A stretch of DNA of 64,000 nt from Mycolicibacterium moriokaense (GTDB taxonomy: Bacteria > Actinomycetota > Actinomycetes > Mycobacteriales > Mycobacteriaceae), in the NCBI RefSeq assembly GCF_010726085.1, contig NZ_AP022560.1, positions 3,534,001 to 3,598,000 of the forward strand, written 5' to 3'. Below the pieces are notes generated by a model. That model saw nothing but the letters and a program-made list of their open reading frames with translations, had not been told where the DNA came from and searched no databases. Position 1 is the first letter of the stretch, and each line of letters begins with the position of its first letter. A program made the translations under genes and the position numbers. This document shows positions 1 through 8,462 of this stretch, one piece after another.

Positions 1-355
1 CGGCGACCTCCGTTGAGAACTTGCCTACCAAGCACCCGCGTTGAAACCCGGACTTGACGCACATCTGCGACATCTCTTTGGCATAGCCGACCAGCTTGTC
101 GGACGTCGAGAGGTCCTTCTTCGACGACCACTTGTGGAACAGATTGCGTTGGAACTCCATGTAGCGGTCGACTACGGCTTGGCCGAACGCGTCTTTGGAG
201 CCGAAGTGGTGATAGAACGAGCCTTTCGGCACACCGGCGTCGGCGAGTACCGCATCGACTGTCGTGCCGTGGAAGCCGTAGTCGTAGAACAGCTTCGTTC
301 CGCTACGCAGGAGAGCCTCCTTATGGGGGAGAGCAGTCTTCTGCGAAATCGCCAT
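1..355 (-). CDS. TetR-family regulator, NemR-like (C-terminus beyond the left edge)
   Basis: Partial gene: 118 N-terminal residues are visible before the window ends. Residues about 10-55 form a TetR helix-turn-helix ending in the signature VPKGSFYHHFGSK. The following segment resembles Escherichia coli NemR, including RGCLVGKFSTEV, which puts Cys108 where NemR has its electrophile- and hypochlorite-sensing Cys106. The start at 355 is preferred over an in-frame ATG at 370 because a purine-rich AAAGGCGGGAAG lies just upstream of 355. It is divergent from a crotonase gene, with a repeat-type operator between them, so it probably represses itself and that neighbour. The ligand is unknown; the NemR-like sensing role is inferred from the aligned cysteine. 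Confidence 0.85.
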   Translation of the reverse strand, partial: MAISQKTALPHKEALLRSGTKLFYDYGFHGTTVDAVLADAGVPKGSFYHHFGSKDAFGQAVVDRYMEFQRNLFHKWSSKKDLSTSDKLVGYAKEMSQMCVKSGFQRGCLVGKFSTEVA

Positions 356-440
356 CTTCCCGCCTTTCATGGGTTCCCATGCCCGTTCCCGAGTGTAGGG
401 CGACCGCCCTCGGGAGCATTCCCTGGATTCGATTGTTGAC

Positions 441-466
441 GATTCAGTCTAGACGATTTAGTCTAG
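441..466. promoter_or_regulatory. Probable TetR operator
   Basis: Two direct copies of GATTYAGTCTAG start 14 bp apart (441-452 and 455-466). They also create a perfect inverted repeat, CTAGAC at 449-454 and GTCTAG at 461-466, with a 6-bp spacer. The site lies between the divergent TetR gene (start 355) and the crotonase gene (start 579), the usual place for an autoregulatory TetR operator. That it is bound is inferred. Confidence 0.6.
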
Positions 467-578
467 CATTTGTTGACCAAACCGCCTCGAATTTCCACCC
501 GCCAGATCGGGGAACTGCTGAAGAGAGTCATGAAACGTCTTCTCGGTCGCAGGGACCATCCGAAAGTAGGTACGTCGC

Positions 579-1370
579 ATGAGCATTGACAGTTACGAAA
601 CCCTGACCGTGAAGCGTGACGGCGCTGTCTTCGTCATCGGTCTCAACAGGCCCGACAAGCGAAACGCATTCAACAGGGCGATGATCAGCGAGCTCGCCGA
701 CGCTCTCGGCAAGCTCGACAGTGACGACGGTCTGCGCGCCGGGGTGCTCTACGGCGAGGGGAAGGGGTTCACCTCCGGACTCGACCTGCCCGATGTCGTC
801 CCCAGCCTGCAGGATGGCTCACTGCAGGTCCCCGAAGGGGGGATCAACCCCTGGCTGGTGGACGGTCGGCGGTTGACGAAACCGCTCGTCGCCGCCGTGC
901 ACGGCAAGTGCCTCACGCTGGGGATCGAGTTGCTGCTGGCTTCCGACATCGTTGTGGCGGCAGAAAGCGCGACGTTCGCGCAGCTCGAGATTGCCAGGGG
1001 CATATACCCGTTCGGCGGTGCGACGCTGCGCTTCCCGCGCGCTGCCGGGTGGGGGAACGCGATGCGCTGGATGCTGACTGCGGAGGAGTTCGACAGCGCG
1101 GAAGCACATCGTATCGGCATCGTCCAGGAGGTCGTGGCCGACGGCGCACACGTCGCACGCGCGGTTCAGCTCGCGCAGGTGATCGCCGCGCAAGCACCGC
1201 TAGGAGTCCAGGCCACTCTTTATAGCGCCCGGCTGGCCCAGCGGGAAGGTGAAGCGGCAGCCGCAGCCGAACTCGTCCCAACCGTCGTCAAGCTCTTCGG
1301 TACCGAGGACGCGCGCGTCGGCCTGGAATCCTTCCTCACCCGTCAGCCGGCGCAGTTCGTCGGTCGCTGA
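579..1370 (+). CDS. Enoyl-CoA hydratase/isomerase family protein (crotonase fold)
   Basis: 263 residues, the normal length for a single-domain crotonase. The CoA-binding and oxyanion-hole core runs from about residue 98 (KPLVAAVHGK) to 150. Both acidic positions used by enoyl-CoA hydratase are kept: Glu117 (GIELL) and Glu137 (QLEI), 20 residues apart as in rat hydratase, so hydratase chemistry is possible. The usual glycine-rich run before the first Glu is altered (CLTLGIEL), so the substrate may be unusual. The gene is divergent from the TetR gene and followed after 26 bp by a zinc-ribbon protein, probably in one transcript. Substrate unknown. Confidence 0.85.
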   Translation: MSIDSYETLTVKRDGAVFVIGLNRPDKRNAFNRAMISELADALGKLDSDDGLRAGVLYGEGKGFTSGLDLPDVVPSLQDGSLQVPEGGINPWLVDGRRLTKPLVAAVHGKCLTLGIELLLASDIVVAAESATFAQLEIARGIYPFGGATLRFPRAAGWGNAMRWMLTAEEFDSAEAHRIGIVQEVVADGAHVARAVQLAQVIAAQAPLGVQATLYSARLAQREGEAAAAAELVPTVVKLFGTEDARVGLESFLTRQPAQFVGR

Positions 1371-1396
1371 AGTCGCCGAGCCGAACGGAAGCCACT

Positions 1397-2062
1397 ATGC
1401 CGTACAAGACCCCAGTCACTGTCGAGGAAAAGATCGCCGATGCGCTGCGTGCGGCGCCTCCACACATTGCCGCGTCGGCGACCGTGGTCGACTACGACAT
1501 GACTGTCCTGCGTGAAGGCAGCTCGGAGTGGACATGCATGCCAACTCTTCCCGGCGCCCCCTGGCCGGCACCGATGTGTGGCGACCCGACCACAATGCAG
1601 TGGTTCAGTGATTGGTTCGCAGGCAAAACGCCGGACATCGACCGAATCGGAATCTCCTACATGCTGCTGGGTGAGGCCGGAGCCGACTTCGATCATCCCG
1701 AGGCGACTGTTCCGCCTGAAGGCAAGGACTGGTTCCGCGCAGGGCCACACCTGATGATGGTGTTTCCCGCCAGCGCCGGTGACCTGACCAAGGGCATCGG
1801 ACACGACACGACGACGGGGATGCCGTACATCAGACCGTTTCGCGGCGCGCAGCCGCTACTGGTCATGCCGATAGCGTTGCCCACACAAAGGATCGCGTGG
1901 TTGCCAGAAGCAGCGGCCGACGATCAGCGCCACGCTGGAGACCGCTACCAATGCACGCACTGCGATACGTCTCTGGTCTACGAGGTGACGTGTTCATGCG
2001 GGGAACAGTGCGGACATGCCGAGATTTGTTGTGGTAGCCCGATGCAGAAGGTAACACCGTAG
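1397..2062 (+). CDS. Protein of unknown function with C-terminal zinc ribbon
   Basis: 221 residues. Residues 1 to about 175 form a globular domain I cannot assign with confidence (EWTCMP near 45, a GPHLMM segment near 117). The C-terminal 40 residues are cysteine-rich: a CxxC knuckle at 186-189, then Cys199, Cys201, Cys205, Cys211 and Cys212, consistent with a small zinc- or iron-binding ribbon. No signal peptide or membrane segment. It sits 26 bp after the crotonase gene on the same strand, so co-transcription is likely. The C-terminal cluster is seen directly; any redox or metal role is inferred. Confidence 0.7.
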   Translation: MPYKTPVTVEEKIADALRAAPPHIAASATVVDYDMTVLREGSSEWTCMPTLPGAPWPAPMCGDPTTMQWFSDWFAGKTPDIDRIGISYMLLGEAGADFDHPEATVPPEGKDWFRAGPHLMMVFPASAGDLTKGIGHDTTTGMPYIRPFRGAQPLLVMPIALPTQRIAWLPEAAADDQRHAGDRYQCTHCDTSLVYEVTCSCGEQCGHAEICCGSPMQKVTP

Positions 2063-2076
2063 GTCCTGGGGGCCGC

Positions 2077-3414
2077 TCACCTCTGCAGGAACTTCGACAG
2101 GCTGTCGTCCATCTCATCCCACCACGGTGTGTGCGGCGCCGGTCCGACCGTGCCGGTGCAGGGCGACGAGAACGACTTGTTGCGGTAGCCGAGGATGCTC
2201 TCGTCCTTGTCGTGCTCCCATGTGATGAAGTGCTGCCGGACCAACTCCAGGTCAAAGTCGGCGTAGTCCGACAACGCCAATAGGTCACGCACGTAATCGG
2301 TCTGGAAGTCGATCTGTTCCATGCAGCCGGACACGCCGTCGAGCTTGGTCAGCCAGTGGTCGATGTCTGCGGCCATGATCTCGGGGTCGGGCAGCTGTGT
2401 CCGCCCCAGAATGACGTCGCGCGCATAGAACGCCTGCGCGTCGAACATGTTGAACGTGTAGTGCTGGTCCTGCATACCGAGATACAGCAGCTTGGGATTG
2501 GCCGCCCACACCACTCCCTTGTAGAGCCCACCCGGATACAGCGTGTTGGCGGTCGTCAGGCGCAGTTCAGTGTCGAGGAACGGAAAGTGGTGCAGATAGC
2601 CCGTGCACAGGATCACCGCGTCGACGTCGCGGGTGGTGCCGTCCGCGAACGTCGCGGTGCGCCCGTCGACGCCCTGCAGCGCGGGCACCTCGGTGATCCC
2701 CTCAGGCCAGCCGAATCCCATGGGCGCGTTGCGGTATGAGATGGTCACCGACTTGGCGCCGTACTTGAACGTCTGCAGCGCGATGTCCTCGGCCGAGTAG
2801 CTGCTGCCCAGGATCAGCACATCCTTGCCGGTGAATTCGGCGGCGTCGCGGAAGTCGTGCGAGTGCAGGATGCGTCCCGGGAATGACTCGAAACCCGGGT
2901 ACTCCGGCACGTTGGGCACCGAGAAGTGGCCCGTGGCGACCACGACGTAGTCGAAGGACTCGGTGGTCAGTTTGCGGTCCGGGAAAGATTCAGTGGTGAC
3001 GGAGAAGGTCTGGGTATCGGAGTCGAAGCTGACTCCGCGCACGGCGGTGTCGAATTGGATGGCTTCTCGGACATTGATCTTCTTGGCTCGGCCGACGATG
3101 TAGTCGTAGAGCACCTCTCGTGGCGGGAACGACGGGATCGCGGTCCCGAAGTGCTCGTCGAAGGTGTAGTCGGCGAACTCCAGGCACTCCTTGGGTCCGT
3201 TGGACCACAGGTAGCGGTACATGCTGCCGTGCACGGGATCACCGTGTTCGTCCAGTCCCGTCCGCCAGGTGTAGTTCCACAGTCCACCCCAGTCGCTCTG
3301 CTTCTCGAAGCACACGACCTCACCGATGTCGGCCCCGTCGGCACGGGCCTTTTCGAAGGCGTCGAGGAGCGCCAGCCCGCAGGGGCCGGCACCGATGATG
3401 GCGGTTCGTGTCAT
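2077..3414 (-). CDS. tmm: Trimethylamine monooxygenase (flavin-containing)
   Basis: 445 residues. Oxidises trimethylamine to trimethylamine N-oxide with FAD, NADPH and O2. FAD-binding GAGPCG is at 8-13, the flavin monooxygenase fingerprint FPGRILH at 178-184, the NADPH motif GSSYSAED at 203-210 and LCTGYLHHFP at 269-278. The stretches WNYTWRTGLDE and MYRYLWSNGPKECLEFADY are characteristic of bacterial Tmm such as that of Methylocella silvestris and less so of general FMOs. The start at 3414 is set by GAGGAGG five bases upstream. It is the last gene of the cupin-tdm-tmm operon, 10 bp after tdm. The assignment rests on remembered Tmm sequence plus the neighbouring demethylase. Confidence 0.9.
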   Translation of the reverse strand: MTRTAIIGAGPCGLALLDAFEKARADGADIGEVVCFEKQSDWGGLWNYTWRTGLDEHGDPVHGSMYRYLWSNGPKECLEFADYTFDEHFGTAIPSFPPREVLYDYIVGRAKKINVREAIQFDTAVRGVSFDSDTQTFSVTTESFPDRKLTTESFDYVVVATGHFSVPNVPEYPGFESFPGRILHSHDFRDAAEFTGKDVLILGSSYSAEDIALQTFKYGAKSVTISYRNAPMGFGWPEGITEVPALQGVDGRTATFADGTTRDVDAVILCTGYLHHFPFLDTELRLTTANTLYPGGLYKGVVWAANPKLLYLGMQDQHYTFNMFDAQAFYARDVILGRTQLPDPEIMAADIDHWLTKLDGVSGCMEQIDFQTDYVRDLLALSDYADFDLELVRQHFITWEHDKDESILGYRNKSFSSPCTGTVGPAPHTPWWDEMDDSLSKFLQR

Positions 3415-3424
3415 GGATTCCTCC

Positions 3425-5734
3425 TCAGGATCGCGGACGGGTCTTCTCGGGGTCGTAGAACGGAATGGAAACCACGGTGGCGGGCAACCGCTTCCGGTGG
3501 CCGTCGAGCTTGCCGACCTCCACCGCGGTCCCGGGCGCGCTGTGCTGGACGGCGATGCGGCACAACGCGATGCTGGCGCGCAGGATGGGGGAGCGCACAC
3601 CGCTGGTCACCACGCCCACCTGGGTGCGCCCGATGCGCACGCAGTCACCGTGTGCCGCAACCTCATTGCCGTCGATGCGCAGCCCAACCAGGACACGCTG
3701 GGGATGTGCCTTGCGTTCGATGAGTGCGTCGCGGCCGATGAAGTCGTCGAGTTTGGTCTTCAGCGGCACGGTGAAGCCGATGCCGGCCTCGAAGGGATCG
3801 GTCTGGTCGTCGAATTCGTGCCCGGCCGCGACCAATCCGGCCTCCACGCGCAGCATCTCGAGCGCCTCCAGACCGAGGGGCGCCAAGCCGTGGGGCTCTC
3901 CGGCGGTCCACACCGCGTCCCACAGGGCGGGCGCGTCGGACGGGTGCACCCACACCTCGTAGCCCAGCTCACCGGAGTATCCGGTGCGAGACACCAGCAG
4001 TGGCAGACCATCGGGTGCGCCGAGCCGCCCGATGAGGAACCGGAACCAGCCCAGGTCCCACAGCTGCGGCTGGGTGGGCGGCGACCAGATCAGTTCGTTC
4101 AGCAGAGCGCGACTCGACGGACCCTGCACCGCGATGTTGTGCAGTTGGTCGGATGAGTCCTTGATCCACACCTTCTCCAGACCCAGCCGCTGGGCCTGTA
4201 GGCGCAGCCATTGGCCGTCGTGCGGATCGCCGCCGACGAAGCGGAAGTTGTTGTCGTCCAGCCGGAACACGGTGCAGTCGTCGACCACACCGCCGGATTC
4301 GGTGCACATCGCCGAGTACACCACTTGCCCTTGGGAGAGGCGGCGGATGTCGCGGGTCACGGTGGCCTGCAGAAGCGTCTCGGCATCGGGGCCGAGGACC
4401 TCGAACTTGCGCAGTGGCGACAGGTCCATCACCGCCACCCGTTCGCGGCACGCCCAGTACTCGTGCTGCGGGCCGTAGTTGTCGAAGCACTCGGGAAGCC
4501 AGTAGCCCTGGTAGTCGACGAAGCGGCGGGTCAAGGCTTCGGTACGGTCGGCGAAGCCGGTGCGTTTGGTGAGCACAGGCTCGGCGTCGGGAGTGAGTCG
4601 ATGTCCGACCGCCACAGCGAACCTCCTCGTCGAGTCGTACACGCGGACATGGATGTCGGTGGGCTGCCAGCCATTGGCGGGGTCGATGTCGTCGGGGCAG
4701 GCCGACGAGGCGCACACCAGGTCAGCGGTGGCGCGGAACAGGACGTAGTCGCCGGGCCGTGACCACGGCTCCTCGGAAACGAGTTGGAGATCGGCATCAA
4801 AGGCTGTGTTGTAGAAGAGGTTCAGTGCGGGCCACCCGGCGCGGGCCGCGACGCCGTATTTCGCGAGTTGCGCGTTGAAGTTGTCGGTACAGTTGACGTG
4901 CCCCGGATAGCCCATGTCGGCGTAGTACTTGGCAGTGCAGGCCAGTGCGAACGTGTCGTGGCGGCCGACGGTGTCTCGCACCACTTCCAACAGCGGGCGG
5001 CCCCGGGCGTCGAAGAACTTCCCCGACAGGCCGGGCGTGGGATAGGCCGCGCCCAGCACGGTGCGGGTCATGGTGGCGTCGAGACCGTACTCGCGGCCGT
5101 CGCTCAGGCCATGAGCGTCGAACGCCAGCAGATCGGAGCACTGGCGTCCCGCCACGTCGATGATCTGGATGAACTGACCGGCCCGCACCTCATAAGCAGC
5201 AGCGGTTGCCGCGTCAATCCTCGCCTCCCACAGCGGTTCTGCCAGGGGCGCGGACAGTTCGGGCTGTTCGCGTGGCGATGTCGCCGCCCGCATCACCTCG
5301 ACGAAGAGATCCGACGGTGGGTTCTGCTGGTCGCTGTCGACGTGCATGGGCGGTGCGGGTGCGGCGACCAATACGACGGCGTCGGAGTCGACGGCGAAAC
5401 TTTCTCGTGCACCCGCGGGAGAGTCGTCATCGAACAGACGGGTTGCCGTCACCTCAGACTGATCGACGCCGTAGTCGGCCAGCTTCGCGAGGATGATAGA
5501 AGCGGCGTAACCCTCCTCGGTGTCCTTGTCGCCGATTAGGTGTCGCAGTACGGTGGCCGGCGAGTTGGGTGCCGCGTCGGACACGGCCCGCGGGTCGGCG
5601 GACAGCACAGTGAACTCGGCGGCCTGGCGGCCAAAGGGGTCGACGACGTCAATCCGGTCACCGCCGAACACCTTGACCGCGGTGACCCCGCCGGGCCGGA
5701 CCCGATAGCGTTCGGCGTTGGCCTGCAACAGCAT
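3425..5734 (-). CDS. tdm: Trimethylamine N-oxide demethylase (DUF1989-GcvT fusion)
   Basis: 769 residues. Converts trimethylamine N-oxide to dimethylamine and formaldehyde; the C-terminal domain is thought to pass the C1 unit to tetrahydrofolate. Residues about 1-390 are the DUF1989-type region, with Cys266 (ALACT), Cys282 (VNCTDN) and Cys346 (SACPDD); these spacings (16 and 64) match the three-cysteine zinc site I recall from Methylocella Tdm. Residues about 400-769 are an aminomethyltransferase-like folate-binding domain. The start codon overlaps the cupin stop (TAATG), so translation is coupled, and tmm follows 10 bp downstream. A dimethylglycine-type demethylase is the alternative, made unlikely by the tmm partner. 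Confidence 0.88.
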   Translation of the reverse strand: MLLQANAERYRVRPGGVTAVKVFGGDRIDVVDPFGRQAAEFTVLSADPRAVSDAAPNSPATVLRHLIGDKDTEEGYAASIILAKLADYGVDQSEVTATRLFDDDSPAGARESFAVDSDAVVLVAAPAPPMHVDSDQQNPPSDLFVEVMRAATSPREQPELSAPLAEPLWEARIDAATAAAYEVRAGQFIQIIDVAGRQCSDLLAFDAHGLSDGREYGLDATMTRTVLGAAYPTPGLSGKFFDARGRPLLEVVRDTVGRHDTFALACTAKYYADMGYPGHVNCTDNFNAQLAKYGVAARAGWPALNLFYNTAFDADLQLVSEEPWSRPGDYVLFRATADLVCASSACPDDIDPANGWQPTDIHVRVYDSTRRFAVAVGHRLTPDAEPVLTKRTGFADRTEALTRRFVDYQGYWLPECFDNYGPQHEYWACRERVAVMDLSPLRKFEVLGPDAETLLQATVTRDIRRLSQGQVVYSAMCTESGGVVDDCTVFRLDDNNFRFVGGDPHDGQWLRLQAQRLGLEKVWIKDSSDQLHNIAVQGPSSRALLNELIWSPPTQPQLWDLGWFRFLIGRLGAPDGLPLLVSRTGYSGELGYEVWVHPSDAPALWDAVWTAGEPHGLAPLGLEALEMLRVEAGLVAAGHEFDDQTDPFEAGIGFTVPLKTKLDDFIGRDALIERKAHPQRVLVGLRIDGNEVAAHGDCVRIGRTQVGVVTSGVRSPILRASIALCRIAVQHSAPGTAVEVGKLDGHRKRLPATVVSIPFYDPEKTRPRS

Positions 5735-6108
5735 TACGGCGCGAATGAGCGATACCCAACGTAGAACGCCAACGCCCGGTCGGGCGTGGAGAACAGAATG
5801 CGCGAACCCTTCGGGAAGAAGATGGCGTCCTTGGCGCGGGCGATCTCGACCTGACCGGTGTCGACGTTCTCCAACCGGAACTCACCCTCGAGGACGATCT
5901 TCATTTCGTCGTAGTCGTAGTAATAGTCCAGCGGTGCGTCGGTGTGGAGCAGTTCGAAGTAGCCGGAGCACATCGGCACGTCGTACGGATTGGCGTAGAC
6001 GTCGTCGATGTAGCCCTTGGTGCCCGGGTACTTGTCCAGCGGCATCTGCGGAAGGTTTTGCCAGAAACCGGAAGTGACCAAGAATGGGGGAACCGAAACA
6101 GTTGTCAT
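5734..6108 (-). CDS. Cupin protein (EutQ-like), first gene of the tdm-tmm operon
   Basis: 124 residues forming a single beta-barrel cupin: YYDYDEMKIVLEGEFRLE supplies the first strand block and AKDAIFFPKGSRILFSTPD the second. Resembles the small cupins annotated as ethanolamine utilisation EutQ-like. Metal-binding histidines of the classical motif are largely absent (EMKIVLEGE in place of an HxH run), so it may be a binding or accessory protein rather than an enzyme. GGAGG lies four bases before the start at 6108. Its stop overlaps the tdm start by one base, which ties its role to methylamine breakdown; the actual function is unknown. Confidence 0.8.
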   Translation of the reverse strand: MTTVSVPPFLVTSGFWQNLPQMPLDKYPGTKGYIDDVYANPYDVPMCSGYFELLHTDAPLDYYYDYDEMKIVLEGEFRLENVDTGQVEIARAKDAIFFPKGSRILFSTPDRALAFYVGYRSFAP

Positions 6109-6274
6109 GCGTCCTCCAGGGAAACTCTCGGGATGAAACGAAGTCTGCCCGGAGGAAACATGCGGTGGGTTTCCTGCAGATTAAAGTCAGGTTGCCTCGT
6201 GGAGTGTGTGGAATGCCCCACCCCAGAGCCACTTTGCGGTGACGCTATGCACGGATCCCTGACGCTCTCGGCAT

Positions 6275-6290
6275 TCACGTTGAAACGTGA
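6275..6290. promoter_or_regulatory. 16-bp palindrome upstream of the tdm-tmm operon
   Basis: TCACGTT, two bases, AACGTGA: a perfect inverted repeat about 167 bp before the cupin start. No regulator gene is adjacent. It is a candidate operator for the trimethylamine operon; binding is inferred only from symmetry and position. Confidence 0.35.
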
Positions 6291-6302
6291 TAGGGCAGCG
6301 GA

Positions 6303-6330
6303 CCCGCCGATAAGGCGAAAGTTCGGCGGG
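6303..6330. repeat. Inverted repeat CCCGCCGA / TCGGCGGG
   Basis: Perfect 8-bp arms (6303-6310 and 6323-6330) around a 12-base loop, 50 bp beyond the stop of the small minus-strand membrane protein gene and within the upstream region of the tdm operon. It could end the membrane protein transcript, but no T-run follows. The rest of 6109-6380 shows no supportable gene. Confidence 0.35.
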
Positions 6331-6380
6331 ATACTTATGTCAGTTGCCGACCCGGCCAACCAGCACCGGGTTGTGCGGAT

Positions 6381-6590
6381 TTACATGACGCTACTGACGA
6401 TGGCCACGACAAGCCCGCCTAAGGTCAGCACTCCAACAACCACCGCAGCGACAATGGCCCGGCGGCGCCGGTGCCGAACTGCGCTGTCGATCGCGACCGC
6501 GAGGCTGGCAAGGATCAACGCCGCATAGGCCGACAGTCCGACGGTCAGGATCGCCGATGTCGTAGAGCTGGCCAGCGTCACGTTCTGCAT
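6381..6590 (-). CDS. Small two-helix membrane protein
   Basis: 69 residues with two hydrophobic segments (about 11-35 and 46-68) joined by a short arginine-rich loop (RHRRRR) that should be cytoplasmic. No recognised family. The start at 6590 has only a weak ribosome site. It reads toward the tdm operon on the same strand but is separated from it by a 270-bp gap with inverted repeats, so it is probably a separate unit. Called because of its clear helical-hairpin composition. Confidence 0.5.
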   Translation of the reverse strand: MQNVTLASSTTSAILTVGLSAYAALILASLAVAIDSAVRHRRRRAIVAAVVVGVLTLGGLVVAIVSSVM

Positions 6591-6775
6591 GCCGTGAGCC
6601 TACGGCGGGTACGGACCATTCCCGTCGGACAGCCCGCGATGATGAGGATGCCGATCGCCGCGGGAGGAGGGTGGCCCGAGATCGAGACGTGACCTCGCGC
6701 GGCCGAAGTAGGGAAGTGGCCTTCGATGAACCTCGGCCGCGGGAATGCTGCACTGCGGATGCGTGTTTCCCGATC

Positions 6776-7687
6776 ATGACTTCGGAGCAACCATCAGACA
6801 AGGAACGGGTTCTGATCATCGGCGCCGGAGAGCTCGGCGGGAGCGTCGTGGCCGCGCTGACCCAACGGGACGATGCGCCGGTGGTGTCGGTGCTGCTGCG
6901 GCCGTCCAGCACGCCCCGGCATATCCGACTGTGGGAGGAGCTCACCGCCCGCGGTGTGGGGATCGTGGAGGCCGAGGTGGCGACGGCCGAGGTGGCCGAA
7001 CTGGCTGCGATCTTCGGCCGATTCGACACGGTGATCAGTTGTATCGGCTTCGCGGCGGGGCCGGGAACCCAGCGCAGGATCACCGAAGCCGTTCTGGTGG
7101 CAGGGGTTTCCCGTTACCTGCCATGGCAGTTCGGTGTCGACTACGACGCGATCGGACGCGGGAGTCCGCAAGACTTGTTCGACGAGCAACTCGACGTCCG
7201 TGACATGCTGCGCGCCCAGAGCAACACCGACTGGGTGATCGTGTCGACCGGAATGTTCACCAGCTTCCTCTTCGAACCCGACTTCGGTGTCGTCGACCTC
7301 GCCACCAACACCGTCAACGCACTGGGCGGCTGGGACAACGCGGTCACCGTCACCACGCCGGAGGACATCGGCGCATTGACCGCGGAGATCGTCCAAACCC
7401 GACCCCGTATCGCCAATCAGGTCGTCTATGTGGCAGGCGACATGATCACCTACGGCCAACTTGCCGAGTTGCTCGAGCGGACCAGGGACGCACACGTCAC
7501 CCGGAACGAGTGGACCGTCGCTCACCTGCTCGACGATCTCGAGCGACACCCCGACGACGTGATGCGTAAGTACCGCGCCGTCTTCGCTCAGGGCAGGGGT
7601 GTCGCATGGCCGAAGGCCGACACGTTCAACGCAGCTCGTGGCATACCCACCACCACCACGGAGGAGTGGGTGCGAAAGCACCTGTGA
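6776..7687 (+). CDS. NmrA/isoflavone reductase-like NAD(P)-binding protein
   Basis: 303 residues. The N-terminal Rossmann motif LIIGAGELGGSV (about 12-23) binds a dinucleotide; YLPWQFGVDYDAIG near the middle is typical of the NmrA/isoflavone reductase-like branch of atypical short-chain dehydrogenases. The start at 6776 puts the Rossmann strand at the expected distance from the N-terminus. It stands alone, convergent with the VOC gene at 7755. Members include reductases of phenolics and redox-sensing transcription modulators; the substrate here cannot be told. Confidence 0.75.
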   Translation: MTSEQPSDKERVLIIGAGELGGSVVAALTQRDDAPVVSVLLRPSSTPRHIRLWEELTARGVGIVEAEVATAEVAELAAIFGRFDTVISCIGFAAGPGTQRRITEAVLVAGVSRYLPWQFGVDYDAIGRGSPQDLFDEQLDVRDMLRAQSNTDWVIVSTGMFTSFLFEPDFGVVDLATNTVNALGGWDNAVTVTTPEDIGALTAEIVQTRPRIANQVVYVAGDMITYGQLAELLERTRDAHVTRNEWTVAHLLDDLERHPDDVMRKYRAVFAQGRGVAWPKADTFNAARGIPTTTTEEWVRKHL

Positions 7688-7754
7688 TGTCTGCAACCCG
7701 CTACTGGTAACCCTGCTGGAACCTGCCTGGTGGGCATCAGCCCTCTGCCGAAGT

Positions 7755-8462
7755 TCACTTCTCGTAGTGCAGGCCCGTAGCCGGATCGCGATCGGTGACG
7801 CAGTACGTGACTACACCGTCCAGTACGGTCCAGATCGGGTTCACCTGAATCACCCGCGCGCCTGCGGTGACATGTCTCTCGGTCTCCGCGACGCGATCAG
7901 ACACGGCCCAATCGATGTGTGCGCGTACCGTACCGGTAGGTTCGCCGAGCTTCTGCAGGATGATCCGTAGTGGCGCGCCGGGCGGACGGATGAGGAACGC
8001 GTACTCGGCCAACCCTGGAATGGTCTGTGTCTCCCATCCGGTCAGGGTGGCCCAGAAGGCCGACTCGATGTCCCAGTGCTCCTGCGGGATGTCGATCGAG
8101 ATCTGGTCAACCAGACTGGTGTGCCCGCCTGGCCATTGGCTCGGCGCGGATGCGCTGAGTTCACTATCCCCGACGAGCCGAAACGGTAGGCCGCCGGGAG
8201 AACGACCCACCAGACGCTCATCGCCTTCGTCGATAGTGGCGCCCAACCGTCGGATCTGACCAACGGCGGCTCCGACATTCGGCACGTGGACGTCGAGGTG
8301 CACTCCGCTCGGTCCGGAGTCGTGTCGTCGCGCGCGCAAGAAGCCGCCGTCGTCCGACAACGGATATCCGGTTAGCTCACGCCAGAGTTTCACCCCTGCG
8401 TCGTAGTCGCTGTCGGCGAAACTGAGGTACGCACTCACCCAGGTGTCATCATTGCTGGCCAC
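7755..8462 (-). CDS. VOC (glyoxalase/bleomycin-resistance fold) family protein
   Basis: 235 residues with two vicinal-oxygen-chelate half-domains: residues about 8-105 (SAYLSFADSDYDAGVKLWRELTG) and about 118-235 (SLVDQISIDIPQ, ESAFWATLTGWE). This is the actinobacterial glyoxalase-like layout in which an intact pair makes one metal site. No operon partner: a convergent NmrA gene on one side and a 690-bp gap on the other. Substrate unknown; a dioxygenase, lyase or binding role is possible. Confidence 0.75.
   Translation of the reverse strand: MASNDDTWVSAYLSFADSDYDAGVKLWRELTGYPLSDDGGFLRARRHDSGPSGVHLDVHVPNVGAAVGQIRRLGATIDEGDERLVGRSPGGLPFRLVGDSELSASAPSQWPGGHTSLVDQISIDIPQEHWDIESAFWATLTGWETQTIPGLAEYAFLIRPPGAPLRIILQKLGEPTGTVRAHIDWAVSDRVAETERHVTAGARVIQVNPIWTVLDGVVTYCVTDRDPATGLHYEK

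Noticed and set aside
6105..6359. 84-codon minus-strand frame upstream of the cupin
   Set aside because: Lacks a domain and runs through the palindromes of the operon's regulatory region.
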